The notes below the pieces were generated by a model. It had not been told where the DNA came from. It saw nothing but the letters and a program-made list of their open reading frames with translations, and ran no database searches. A stretch of 36,242 bases of DNA. It comes from Chara braunii. Taxonomy: Eukaryota > Streptophyta > Charophyceae > Charales > Characeae. Position numbers and translations under genes: made by a program. The stretch covers positions 965,012 through 1,001,253 of the forward strand of contig BFEA01000045.1 of the NCBI GenBank assembly GCA_003427395.1, given 5' to 3'. Of this stretch, positions 20,321 to 30,340 are shown piece by piece. Position 1 is the stretch's first letter, and each line of letters begins with the position of its first letter.

Positions 20321-20629
20321 GCCGACGGGGGCTGAAGGTCGGAGCCGTCGACGGAATAATCGGCGACCAGCCCAAAGGGGGGGGCGCACGAGAGCGGGTC
20401 GTCACCCGAGATGACGCCGGAAAAAAAGGGGGAAACTAGGAACAATAATGAAAAGAGGAGAAGTCGGGCGCTGACAGAAATTGTCAACAGAACGAAGGAG
20501 ATGGGCGCGAGACAGGAAAGACGGAGGGCACCTAGGACGACCCAGGGGGACCTTGGATCAAGCGCAACAATGAAAAAAATAAGATAACATAATGTCAAGT
20601 GGACGGGACCGTCCGGGCCAGGGGTCCGG

Positions 20630-21184
20630 ATGAAAATGCTAAGTACCACCGCGGCAAGCGCCGGCGCAGCTGCCGAAGGGAAAAGAGGGGGGAATAGTGG
20701 TAATGAGGGGGCGGACCAGCAGTCCGGGTTATTCCGTATCAGCCAGGGCAAAGAAAAACAAAGTCCCAAGGGCCCGCATGAAGAAATGGCTGGCCGGAGA
20801 AAATCGAAGCAAGGGGGTTTCAAGCTGGGAGCGGTGGCAGCCAAAAGGAGCCCCCTAGGACCATGGGGGTGCCACTATTGCAATCCGAAGTGCAACGGCC
20901 ACCTGCGGGCTGCAAAATCGGACCTTGGGAAAGGTCCAATAGCTAGAAAGAGAAGAAATAGTTGTTGGACACTTGTCCCAACAGTAATAAAAGGGAAGGG
21001 AGAGAAAAAGGGGGAGAATGAGACACAGGAGGAGGAATGGGTGGAGGAAAATGTGCCGCCAGGTTGGGACTGCAGCGGTAGGGACGGGCAGGTCTCAATG
21101 ATGACCTCATCCCTCCTAGATCCTAGGAGGGCAGTCCAGACTGTAGAGATAAGGTCCTTGGGGCATTACCTCTGCAATATCTGA
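20630..21184 (+). CDS. Hypothetical ORF with BED-finger-like segment (184 aa)
   Basis: ATG 20630 to TGA 21182-21184. The N-terminal half is Ala/Gly/Lys-rich. Around residue 83 lies WGCHYCNPKCNGHLRAAKSD, then a Cys and LVPTVIK. This is in the pattern of the BED-type zinc fingers of plant hAT transposases (C..C...F.G...R.K.HL......C..VP..V). The expected zinc-binding His of K.HL is Asp here, so the finger is probably dead. The C-terminal half is Lys/Glu-rich with no recognisable transposase domain. Likely a decayed 5' part of a DNA transposon or a retroelement gag-like ORF. Confidence 0.4.
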   Translation: MKMLSTTAASAGAAAEGKRGGNSGNEGADQQSGLFRISQGKEKQSPKGPHEEMAGRRKSKQGGFKLGAVAAKRSPLGPWGCHYCNPKCNGHLRAAKSDLGKGPIARKRRNSCWTLVPTVIKGKGEKKGENETQEEEWVEENVPPGWDCSGRDGQVSMMTSSLLDPRRAVQTVEIRSLGHYLCNI

Positions 21185-22260
21185 ATTTAAGCAACAAAAA
21201 TAAAAAAAAATACTGATGTGAGTTGGCCGGCTCATTTTTGGGCCTTAGATCTGAAATCTGATCTTGCGGAGAAGGAGATCTAGCCGTTTTTTGTGGGCTG
21301 ACACAAAAGGGCTAGCTCCGGAATGAGTTGGCAACAAAATGGAGGGAGAACAAAGAGAGGAAACAAGACAAAACTGTGTATTAGGTCCAAGGACTGGGCT
21401 AGATATACCAAAAAAACTGAAAATTAAAGTAAAATGCTCAAATTTGGGCCAAGGGGAGCTTGGGGTAGCTCGGAATGATGAGAACCATGGATCTCAGCCA
21501 AATCCAAGGCTGAGATTGGAGCCGCCACTTAAAAAAATGCAACGGCCTACCCAAAAGACGCCTCGCCCAAGAAAAAGATGAAAAATGGGCCTTTAGACCC
21601 TCAAAATTTCATAAAGGCAACATTTTGGGTAATGGTACCCCAAAAGGCAGCTTTTTTTGAAGTAAAAAGAGGCCGAGGTAGGCGAAGGGGTAGTCCGAGG
21701 TGGTACTTGCCTTTCGGCCTGCATGTATCTGGCCAAAATGAGGCCCAGGTACCTCCAGGGAGGCCAAAAGCTGAAATTTGGCCTTGGGGGTGCCTCGGTC
21801 CACCTAAGGGCACTTGAAGAGGCCGAGAGGTTGGGCGGTGCACCAGTTTCAGCCTACATAAGCTGAGGGTGCAGACCGCCACTCTCATTTGAGCATAGAG
21901 GAGCCCATGCTGCCAAAATGAGTCCATGAGAGAAGTCATAGTGGAGTAGAGCAAGGAAGTGAGAGTCGGAGCTAGCCTGGAGCCTGGCTATGGTGATAGG
22001 GCTGAGGAAGAAGGTCTAGAGGCTAGGAGGAAGCAAGGAGAGTGGTCCGCCATAGCCCTCAGGCTGTGAGATAGGAGCAGAGGCTGAAAGGGGTCCCCTT
22101 AGCCCTTCTAGAGGGAAGGACTCCATAGCCTTAGAGGTAGGAGTCTGCCATAACTTGAGAGGGGTGTGAGAAAAGGAGGAGAGAACTTGGAGGTGGGGAA
22201 GTCATACCCAAGGAGCTAGAACCAAGCTTGGGATTCCATTGCCTAGAAGACCAGCAAGAG
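21185..22260. other. Unassigned, with small hairpins
   Basis: No convincing gene is present. Two ATG-started + strand frames (21339-21581, 80 aa; 21578-21817, 79 aa) overlap as ATGA but have no known motif and contain many Lys/Arg/Pro. A perfect 9-bp stem lies at 21491-21516 (atctcagcc...ggctgagat, 8-nt loop). The text around 21840-21930 (cctacataagctgagg, ctcatttgagcatag) has the feel of an LTR transcription start region, but no second copy is present. Confidence 0.35.
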
Positions 22261-22280
22261 GTGAGTGAGAAAGGAGGGAG

Positions 22281-22460
22281 CTCTCTCCTCCTTCTCCCTT
22301 CTTCTTCTTCCTCTTCTTCCTCTTCCTCTTCCTCTTCTTCTTCTTCCCCTTCCCCCTCTCCTCCTTCTTCTCCTTCTTCTTCCTCTTCTTCCTCTCCTCC
22401 TTCCTCTACTCCCTCTTCTTCCCCTCCTTCTTCCTCCCTTTCTTTTTCATCTCCCCCCCC
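22281..22460. repeat. CTT/TCC-rich microsatellite
   Basis: About 180 bp of almost pure pyrimidine made of ctt, tcc and cttcct units. The long Ser, Leu or Glu runs in overlapping frames are compositional. It directly abuts the first unit of the 91-bp satellite at 22461. Confidence 0.9.
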
Positions 22461-23295
22461 TCTCAATCTTGTGTTTTTACTGATTTGGATGCTTGTGTAT
22501 GTTACGATTCATCTTAGGATACTTCGGTGAACTTTCCCCTAGTGTTGATGCTCTCAATCTTGTATTTTTACTGATCTGGATGCTTGTGTGTGTTGCGATT
22601 CATCTTGGGATACTTCGGTGAACTTTCCCCTAGTGTTGATACTCTCAATCTTGTGTTTTTACTGATTTGGANNNNNNNNNNNNNNNNNNNNNNNNNNNNN
22701 NNNNNNNNNNNNNNNNNNNNNNNNNNNNNNNNNNNNNNNNNNNNNNNNNNNNNNNNNNNNNNNNNNNNNNNNNNNNNNNNNNNNNNNNNNNNNNNNNNNN
22801 NNNNNNNNNNNNNNNNNNNNNNNNNNNNNNNNNNNNNNNNNNNNNNNNNNNNNNNNNNNNNNNNNNNNNNNNNNNNNNNNNNNNNNNNNNNGTTGCGATT
22901 CATCTTGGGATACTTCGGTGAACTTTCCCCTAGTGTTGATGCCCTCAATCTTGTGTTTTTACTGATTTGGATGCTTGTGTGTGTTGCGATTCATCTTGGG
23001 ATACTTCGGTGCACTTTCCCGTTGTGTTGATACTCTCAATCTTATGTTTTTACTGATTTGGATGCTTGTGTGTGTTGCAATTCATCTTGGGATACTTCGC
23101 TGAACTTTCCCCTACTGTTGATGCTCTCAATCTTTTGTTTTTACTAATTTGGATGCTTGTGTGTGTCGCGATTCATCTTGGGATACTTCGGTGAACTTTT
23201 CCCTAGTGTTGATACTCTCAATCTTGTGTTCTTACTGATTCGGATGCTTTTGTATGTTGCGATTCATCTTGGGATACTTCGGTGAAATTTCCCCG
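22461..23295. repeat. 91-bp satellite with 220-N gap
   Basis: The phrase tctcaatcttgtgtttttac begins at 22461, 22552 and 22643 before the gap, then (position-matched) at 22943, 23034, 23125 and 23216 after it, always 91 bp apart on each side. Ns fill 22672-22891. Offset across the gap is not a multiple of 91, so the gap length is an estimate or hides an indel, and copy number is uncertain. The last unit changes after ttcggtgaaatttcccc at about 23295 into the following coding sequence. Confidence 0.95.
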
Positions 23296-26200
23296 ACAGC
23301 TATATGTGAACGGCCTCGTGATTTGAAAAGGGAGTTCTCTATGTTGACCCCGACAAATTGTCCGGGCTCCTCTGGGACGTTCAGTCGGCGTCGTGTTGTT
23401 CGCTTTACTGACGTTTCCGACGGTCAACGCATATCTACAGCGCTAATCCCCGATAGTGAGGGTGATCGGGATATGCAGACGATTCCCGGTAGATTGATGT
23501 TCGTGGACACAGATTTCTGTGGTGTGTCCGAAACGACTGGATCGGATATCGTGCGGACATCCGGTCGGCTGTGTGAAAGCATTGAAGTTACCCAACCCCT
23601 AGCATATGACTATAGTCGGTCGTTGGTGGATACAGACTTCTGTGGTACGCCCGATAGAAACGGGTCTGATCGGGAACTGTCCGATACGTCCTATAGAAAC
23701 GGGTCCGATCGGGAACAGGCAACGGAACATCCGTGTGAATGTGCCGATGCAGGTAAGACAATTGCAAGTGAATCCAGAAAAATTGATTGTCCCCTAGGTT
23801 TGTTGAGTTCGCAGGTCCACGTACGTGCTCTATCGATGCCAGCCACGGGTGCGACGAAAAATTGGCAGATTGGTTTTGTAGACACAGATTTCTACAGTTT
23901 ATTTGAGTCCTCCCGGTCTGATTTGCAGAGGATCGCTCCCACGGGCAGATCTGATTTCATGGATGCAGTGCAGCGGTCCCCGTCTACGACTCATCCTGGA
24001 ACTCCCGAAGCGGTTCGTCAGGTTTTGTCTCATCCCCTACCTAGAGAAAGGAGAAGATATAATCGAAAATGTTGTAAGAACAAGTGTCTTCGGGTCTTAA
24101 CCATTTACGATATCAAACCAGTGCGCGAAGCTTATTATGAAATGTCCCTCGAAAAGAGGGTCGAGTGGTGGATGCAAACCCTGGACAATTTTACTGTCCC
24201 CGACGGTGGTCTATAAAGAGTCCAACCAGTGCAGTGCAACCGTCGTGTGTGCATCGCCGGTTGGTGTAAAATAATTGGGATATGTCGAAATACATACCGT
24301 CGTTATAGCACGTGCAAGTCAGACGGGGTAGTCCGTGGCCGGCAAGGTCGATGGGGATCGTTGAACCGTAGACCGGAGTATATGACCATGCTGGCTCATA
24401 TGACAAGGTTCGTGGAAGAACATGAAGATGTTATGCCTAACGACATGGTTGTGAGGGGGACCTCGCAGAGACCTAAAGTCAGGCTCCCTGCTTATTTTAC
24501 GAAGCTCCTTGTCTACGAGTCCATCAAGGCGGACTTGCAAGCAGCGGGTCAGAACGTCGTTTCAGAGCAAGTCTTCTACTCCATATGGAGGAAGTACTTG
24601 TGGCATGCCGACCTTGCCAAATCCAACTCGTTCACAAATTGTGGCGAGTGCGTCCGCCTTAGACAAGCCAAAGATAACACCCTTCGCCTTCGTGACCGTA
24701 AGGATTTTGATGAAAAGCACCGTAAACACCAACTGGATCAGGTCGCTCACCGTGCGGATTACGCTGACTGGAAACTTCATTCCATTTTGAACCCCACGAA
24801 ATACCTTTGTCTTAAAGTGGATGGAATGGATCAGAAAAAGACAATCATTCCTCACATCGACATGTATAATTACTCTAAGGATCATCGACACGACATGATG
24901 ATGAAAACGAACCTCACCGCAGTTGTAGCTCACGGCAGAAAACCGTCGATTTATGTTTACACGTATTTACTTTTCTATGCGCACGGTTCCGATGGCACCA
25001 TGACGTGCGTTATGCGGACTCTATGTGAGTTACAGGCGTCGGGACAGAAATGGTCACGCCACCTCTGAATCCAAGCGGACAACTGCTGGAGGAAAAACAA
25101 AAACCAATACCTTATGTGCTTGGCCTCACTTCTCTTAAAATTCGGGATTTTCGAAGATGTCGAAGTGGGGTTCATGCTTGTTGGCCACACGCGTACCGAC
25201 ATAAACGCGACTTTTAGTGTTTTCTCTAAAAAGTTGAATGCAACAACGATGCTTACACCATGAAGCAGTTGTTCTCGCTTATCGAGTCGTCACACAAGAT
25301 ACCGCCGAAGTGCACTGAGCTCGATCACATTGCCGATTGGCGCAGGGTAGTGGATCAATACGTTGACAAAAGCATTGTCGGCGTGTCAAAACCAAATCTC
25401 TTCAAATTCTTCATGCGGGATGGTAGTCCCGTCATGGTGTACAAAAAGTATTGCACCGATGTGGACTGGAAGCCGGAAGGCAGACTAGTTCATTGGTTTC
25501 CAGTTGTGGATGGAGAGTATGCAGGCCCTACCTCCCCTCCACAACCATGTGTTATTCCCCGTGTCGTTAAAGAGGATTTTCGGATGGCTCGTGACAGTGT
25601 CCAAAAATTCATGGACGTCGTCGAACAGCACAGACACATCTAGCAGACATATAGAAAGGAAGAGGTCGAAAAGCGGGAGGATGCTTTGTCTCACTGGAAA
25701 GCCATGTTCGTCGAGGCGGACGATATGATGCAAGACGAAAAGAAGAAGGAGACGGAAGAGGGTGAGGAAGAGGATGTCCTCGAGGTGGACGAGGTCGAGA
25801 TCTACCCTCACACCTTCTGGCCACAACCAGTCGAAACTGTGGTCGAAGTTCAAAAAATCAACCCTCCTTCACCAGAGGCTTCGCTTATATATGTAGGACC
25901 GAGGGCGGGCCGTCCAAAACTGGACTTCGACCCTCAGCGCCATATAAACAAAGGTGATTTTGTGATTGCCATGCCACCTGATGAGGAAGTGTCTCAAGAT
26001 GTTCCATTCTGGGTAGGTAGGGCACAGTCTGAGGTTTTCGACAACCGTTCCTCTCCAAATTTTGGTTGTTTATGTATATAGTGGTGGGTGCCTACAGGTC
26101 ACTCGTCCGAGCTTCGTGAAAGGTACTCCGGCGCTTGGACGAAGAGGTGAAAACTTTCCACTTCAGACGAGGAACAACGACAACGCGCCGAAACCGTGGC

Positions 26201-26345
26201 TCATTCCTGGAGAAGACCCTTCCGCAACGGAACGGATGAAAGCAAATTCGTGGTAGGCCTTACAATACCGGCATCCACCTGCGAAAAAGCACTTGTTGCC
26301 CTTGGGAACGACTGTCTTTCCGGTCTGTCCGACGTGCCCGTTTAG
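23254..26345 (+). pseudogene. DUF7869-like protein gene, decayed
   Basis: A long frame with ATG at 23254 (inside the last satellite unit) or more likely 23341. The N-terminal ~220 residues carry three imperfect VDTDF repeats. A Cys cluster RKCCKNKC with a following helix (REAYYEMSLEKRVEWW) precedes TAA 24214-24216. The frame continues through CRNTYRRYS, FVEEHEDVMP, VDGMDQKK and, after TGA 25066-25068, QADNCWRKNKNQYL and GHTRTDINATFSVFS. Reading frame shifts near 25240 and continues (DAYTMKQLFSLIESSH) past TAG 25641, VPFWVGRAQ, TAG 26079, WWVPTGHSSEL and TGA 26148 to 26343-26345. DNC.RENKN and GHTHEDID are hallmarks of the family I know as DUF7869, of unknown function and often repeated in genomes; here the second motif is altered. 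An RNase H/DDE-like fold is my speculation. Confidence 0.7.
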
Positions 26346-26442
26346 TTAAATGCGAACGGATTCGAATTTGTTAGCTACGAACTCCGCAAAGATAATGACG
26401 AGACGTTAACTGCGAACTAATTCCGATTTCTTGTCCTGCAGG

Positions 26443-27331
26443 ATGGATGACGACGGCGCACCATCGTGCAACGTTGTATACGAGACAACGTCCTACGAAA
26501 CCTCATTGTACCCAAGCGAGTATTCCTTTTCAATCGAGAATGTGGACAGGGATCTCATCATCATCAACAAAAATATTTGGGTATTAGGAACGGTCAGTCT
26601 TGACAGCGATTATCTTCATGTCGAAGCTGGGGTCGGCCTCAACGATTACATTGAACCCGAAATACGTGTTGTTGATGGACAAAATACAATAGTTCGCGAT
26701 AGAGGATCAAATATGTGGTACCTGTACTGGAGTTTAGAAGAAGTCCAACTTTGGAAAGTTCCATCCAGTCAGGAGGAGAAGGTCGACGTCGAGGATATGG
26801 TAGATTTTTGGGACTCACTGCGCTTAGAACAAGACTGGGATTGTATGGACGACCAGCATGCTAAACTTTGTGCATGGTACTGCATCGGGAAGCCGCAATT
26901 GCGTTTCCCTGTGATCATAGACTACCATGGCCGAGTTCATCTGTTCAACCGTGGCACCCCTGTACTAACTCTTTTCACGGTGGTCAAGCTTTGTGGTAAG
27001 CGAATGAGAACTTTCTTCCTTGTGAGGGAAGACTTTCACGAGCCCACGTCCGCAGATGCTCTGAAGCGCTGATCGATACGAAATAGCTCCATCGCTCGCA
27101 AAAGAATTGAATCTAAGGGTTGACTGTTTGGTGCATGCGCAACTTCACTTCCTTTTCGGACTATGTGAGGAGATATTCCGCACGCTGGAACACAAGGACA
27201 ACTACAATGACTACACTCTATGAAAAGTTTTGCATCACCGTTCGGATGTCCAGACATTGGAATTCGTAGGTGGTAGGCGGAGACAGATCTACGACTGTCC
27301 TTACTGTGAAGATGGACACCAGTCGCCCTGA
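26443..27331 (+). pseudogene. Tandem family 2, copy 1 (unrecognised ~300-aa protein)
   Basis: ATG 26443 lies one base after a possible splice acceptor (tcctgcag). The frame is open to TGA 27070-27072 and contains DLIIINKNIWVLG, then LCAWYCIGKPQLRFPVIIDY, HGRVHLFNRGTPVLTLF and RTFFLVREDF. The family's C-terminal third continues in another frame: KELNLRVDCLVHAQLHFLFG, interrupted by TGA 27221-27223, then RQIYDCPYCEDGH and TGA 27329-27331. All landmarks are shared with copies 2 and 3. The terminal C-P-Y-C...H could bind a metal. I do not recognise the family. It follows the DUF7869-like gene by 97 bp on the same strand. Confidence 0.6.
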
Positions 27332-27747
27332 CCTGCTATGTGAGCCTTCCTATTTGGAAATCTCCACAATTCCGAGTTAGTTCACATTTTGCTGTTATAC
27401 TCATAGTCTCATACAAAAACCTCGCTGTTCATCGACGACCACGTTGTTGACATTAGTCTGAGTTAACTCATCATTGTTGTCAGTGTTTCTACCCCGCAGG
27501 TCTGCTTTTTTCGCTTCTCCTGACCTTCGCACAATTGGGAGTATGGACACCCTACAACGAAGTGTGAATCTATTCTCAGCTATCGGATGCCCAACAGGCC
27601 GTTTCATTCCTCCTTTCAGTAGATGTGTGGGACTTCACTTCATTATGAACTGGCATAAGTGTGAGTATACTCGTAGTTTCCATTCCCGCTAGACTCACTG
27701 TGCGTCATCGTTTACATGCCACCTCGTTCTTCCTCCCACAATGTAGC

Positions 27748-27813
27748 ATGAACTCCAACCAGACCTCGGCCCGCGCAAGTACTTCGTGCTCGTCTCATGG
27801 CGCCGTTTCTCCA
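27748..27813 (+). pseudogene. Extra 5' end of tandem family 2
   Basis: atgaactccaaccagac at 27748 repeats the start of copy 2 (27986) almost exactly, giving MNSNQTS in both, and follows a pyrimidine-rich stretch ending in atgtag. After about 20 codons the similarity to family 2 is lost. This is a duplicated first-exon fragment or a solo remnant of another copy. Confidence 0.5.
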
Positions 27814-27985
27814 AACTGGATTCCCGACCTCGAAAGTCACGTCCCTATTGTCATGTGCAGTGCTCACCCTCATTTCCTTTACTTGATTTGTCCCTTTCCA
27901 CATAGTCCCCCCTCCATGTGTCGTGTGTTTCACGCACTCCCATCATCTCTAACGGGACACTCATTGCTTCGACACGTAATGCAGG

Positions 27986-28922
27986 ATGAACTCCAACCAG
28001 ACTTCAAGTGTTTGCACTTCGCGTCAGCCGAGCCAGTCGAGCAACTTTTCCTCTCCATGCGACGTCTCACTATTTCCCGCACAAGATCTCATTATTCTGA
28101 ACAAAAATATATGGGAGAACCATCTCGTGAGCATTGACCCTCAATATTTGCACATTGAAAGCGGTGTTGCGCCGGACGGGGAAATCTCTGTGCGTTTAAC
28201 CTATGACAATGACGGGCAAATTGTGGTCGCTTCGGATAACGGGTCTAACTTCTCGTACCTGTACTCGTTGCAGGAAGAGGTTGAGGTTGAGGTAGATCCT
28301 AACGGCGGCGAGGAGGATGATAAGGAGTCTGGGGACGTTATTGCTCCAGCAGGGATGATCGACGCGTGGAACACCCTTTGTGCCATCCAACGATGGTCAG
28401 CCCAAGACAAGATCACGTAAAGCTATGTGCATGGTTTTGCCTTGGAAAACCGGAGTTGCGGAGCCCCGTCATTGTTGACTACTATGGTCGAATTCGGGTG
28501 TTGAATCGCAACACTACAGTTACTGCGCTTTTTACGGCCGTCGATGTCGATGGTCGAAAAATGAAAGCTCATTTGTTATAAGGGAGAAGTACCAGGGTGT
28601 CACCCTCAGTTGCGCGGAAGCGTTTCACAACCCGATACTTACCGGTGCTCTAGGGTGATTCAGAACTCGGCTATCCTTAGATGCGGCCCTCACGAAGGAA
28701 CTCAAGTTAAGGGTCGACTGTTTGGTACACAGTCAGTTGCACTACCTTTTCGATAATTGCGATGACATATCATGGACAGTTGAATACAGGGATCACAACA
28801 TGGGGGTTGTTTTCCACAAAGATGACTACCACCGGTCAGGTACCAGGGAGGTGGAACTGCTCCCCTGTACTTTGAGAAAAGTATATGATTGTCCGTACTA
28901 TGAAGACGGGCATCCCTGGTAG
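27986..28922 (+). pseudogene. Tandem family 2, copy 2
   Basis: ATG 27986 lies one base after taatgcag. The first frame (to 28420) contains DLIILNKNIW, SIDPQYLHIESGVAPDG and SNFSYLYSLQEE. A frameshift near 28400 leads to LCAWFCLGKPELRSPVIVDY and GRIRVLNRNTTVTALF. A second near 28580 leads to REKYQGVTLSCAEAFH, TGA 28656-28658 (where copy 3 has CGG, Arg), then ELKLRVDCLVHSQLHYLFD, TVEYRDH and KVYDCPYYEDGHPW with stop TAG 28920-28922. One of the two Cys of CPYC is Tyr here. The end (ccctg/gtaggc) could also be read as a splice donor. Function unknown. Confidence 0.6.
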
Positions 28923-28979
28923 GCGTTTCCACTGTTCCTTTGAGTGGGTGTGTCATTGCACAATTGGGAGTGGTAGTAC

Positions 28980-29076
28980 ACTCGCCGGCAGCGTGATGTC
29001 GACGTTTGTCGACGGCCGGCAGCGTTATGTGTACGACTGTCCATAATATCGCAACGGACATCCTGAATATCTGTAA
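28980..29076 (+). pseudogene. Remnant 3' end of a further family 2 copy
   Basis: The frame RQRYVYDCP, stop, YRNGHPEYL, TAA 29074-29076 matches the C-terminal ends of copies 1 to 3 (YDCPYCEDGH). Nothing upstream matches the body of the family, so only the last ~30 codons survive. The tail ends in ctgtaaggaa, a good splice donor consensus. A small inverted repeat gtcgac-gttt-gtcgac lies at 28998-29013. Confidence 0.5.
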
Positions 29077-29113
29077 GGAAAATGGTCCTCAACAGGAGAG
29101 TAGTCTGACCGTT

Positions 29114-29309
29114 CCACATGAATCACGTGTTGGAAATGAGTCGAGATTAAGCGACGGTTGAAGGACTTGCGCTCGCTTACGAAGTGCGAATCTATTCTCA
29201 CTTATCGAACCACATGAATGACGTGTAAAAAATAAGTCGAAATTCAACGGCGGTTATAGAACTTGCGCTCTCTTGCGAAGTACGAATCTATTCCTAGTTA
29301 TCGAACCCT
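29114..29309. repeat. 96-bp direct duplication
   Basis: ccacatgaatcacgtg at 29114 and ccacatgaatgacgtg at 29210 start two diverged 96-bp units, each ending in cgaatctattc and ttatcgaacc. A related stretch (gaagtgtgaatctattctc) occurs at about 27560, in the spacer before copy 2, suggesting that the spacers between family 2 copies share ancestry as well. Confidence 0.7.
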
Positions 29310-29420
29310 TTCGTGCATCCGATAAGATCATGTATTTGTTTTTTATGCACTCGGTTCTTTTTTATGCACTTGGGAAAATCGCAACTGACGCGCTTCCTTG
29401 CGTTTCTCCGCTGATGCAGA

Positions 29421-30297
29421 ATGAACGTCGATACTTCATCGCAAAGTAGAAACTCCTCAGCGCCAGTATCAATTTGATCATTTTGTCAAATAATATTTGG
29501 GAGGACATTGGGCATTCTGGTGTGAACCGTGACGACCTGCACCTCGAAAATGATATTGCCCCCAAAGGAAAAATCCCTTCGTGGCAAAATGCGGAAGAAA
29601 GACCCCTTCGGATTTGCCGTGGTACAGAGTCGAACTTCGGATTTGCCCTATCGGGTTGGAGTCACTTCTAAAGAGGGAACCCATCGAAGAGGAACCTGTT
29701 CGAACTTCCGAGATGGCGGAAGCATGGCACATTCTATGTGAAAAACTGAAGTGGACGTCGTCAGACAAGTTGCATCAAAAACTTTGTGCCTGGTTTTACC
29801 TCGGGAAACCGATGACGTCGGCGCCAGTAATCATAGACTACTTTGGTCGAGTGAGGGTGTGTAATCGTGGCACCACCGTCGTAACGTTGTTCACTGCCGT
29901 GAAGGTGGACGGTCGAAGAATAAGAGCTCTTTTCCTTTCAAGGGAGAAATTTTATGGTGTGAAAATCACTTCATTTCAAGCGTTTCACACATCCGGGCTT
30001 GCTGGTTCCCTTGCGCGGTTCAAAAATAGGCTAGCCATAGATCCTGCACTCAAGGATGAACTGGATTTGAGGGTTGATTGCTTGGTGCACCAGCAACTCC
30101 ACTACCTCTTTGATCACTGCGACGAAATGAATTTCACAGTCGAACATAGGGACAACGAATTGCGATTTGTTCACCGTCGTCTGCATTATTCAGCCTCTGG
30201 ACCTCAGGATGTGACATTGTGCACCGGGAAGACGAGATACGTGTCAAACTGCCCTTACTGCGATGTTGAACATCTACATCTTCACTACCGACGTTAG
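29421..30297 (+). pseudogene. Tandem family 2, copy 3 (best preserved C-terminal half)
   Basis: ATG 29421 lies one base after gctgatgcag. The N-terminal half is frameshifted: after MNVDTSSQ the frame stops at about 29472, and LIILSNNIWEDIG and LENDIAPKG follow in another. From about 29665 one frame is open to TAG 30295-30297: LCAWFYLGKPMTSAPVIIDY, GRVRVCNRGTTVVTLFTAVK, RRIRALFLSREKFYGVK, DELDLRVDCLVHQQLHYLFD, TVEHRDNE and YVSNCPYCDVEH. This is the clearest template for the family. No membrane segment or signal peptide is seen. Function unknown. Confidence 0.6.
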
Positions 30298-30340
30298 ACT
30301 CGCACTATGCTTACATCTGATTGATTTTCATTGAATGCAG

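Noticed and set aside
19732-20844. Long minus-strand frames (up to 214 codons) rich in Pro, Ser and Arg
   Set aside because: GC-rich repeat sequence with few stops on that strand. The frames overlap each other and show no domain; the 51-bp repeat explains the periodic peptides.
22131-22466. Poly-Glu minus-strand and poly-Ser/Leu plus-strand frames
   Set aside because: They are translations of the CTT/TCC microsatellite.
5500-28658. Alternative genetic code or stop read-through to explain in-frame stops
   Set aside because: All three stop codons occur in frame, frameshifts are also present, and intact frames nearby end at the same codons. Decay is the simpler reading.
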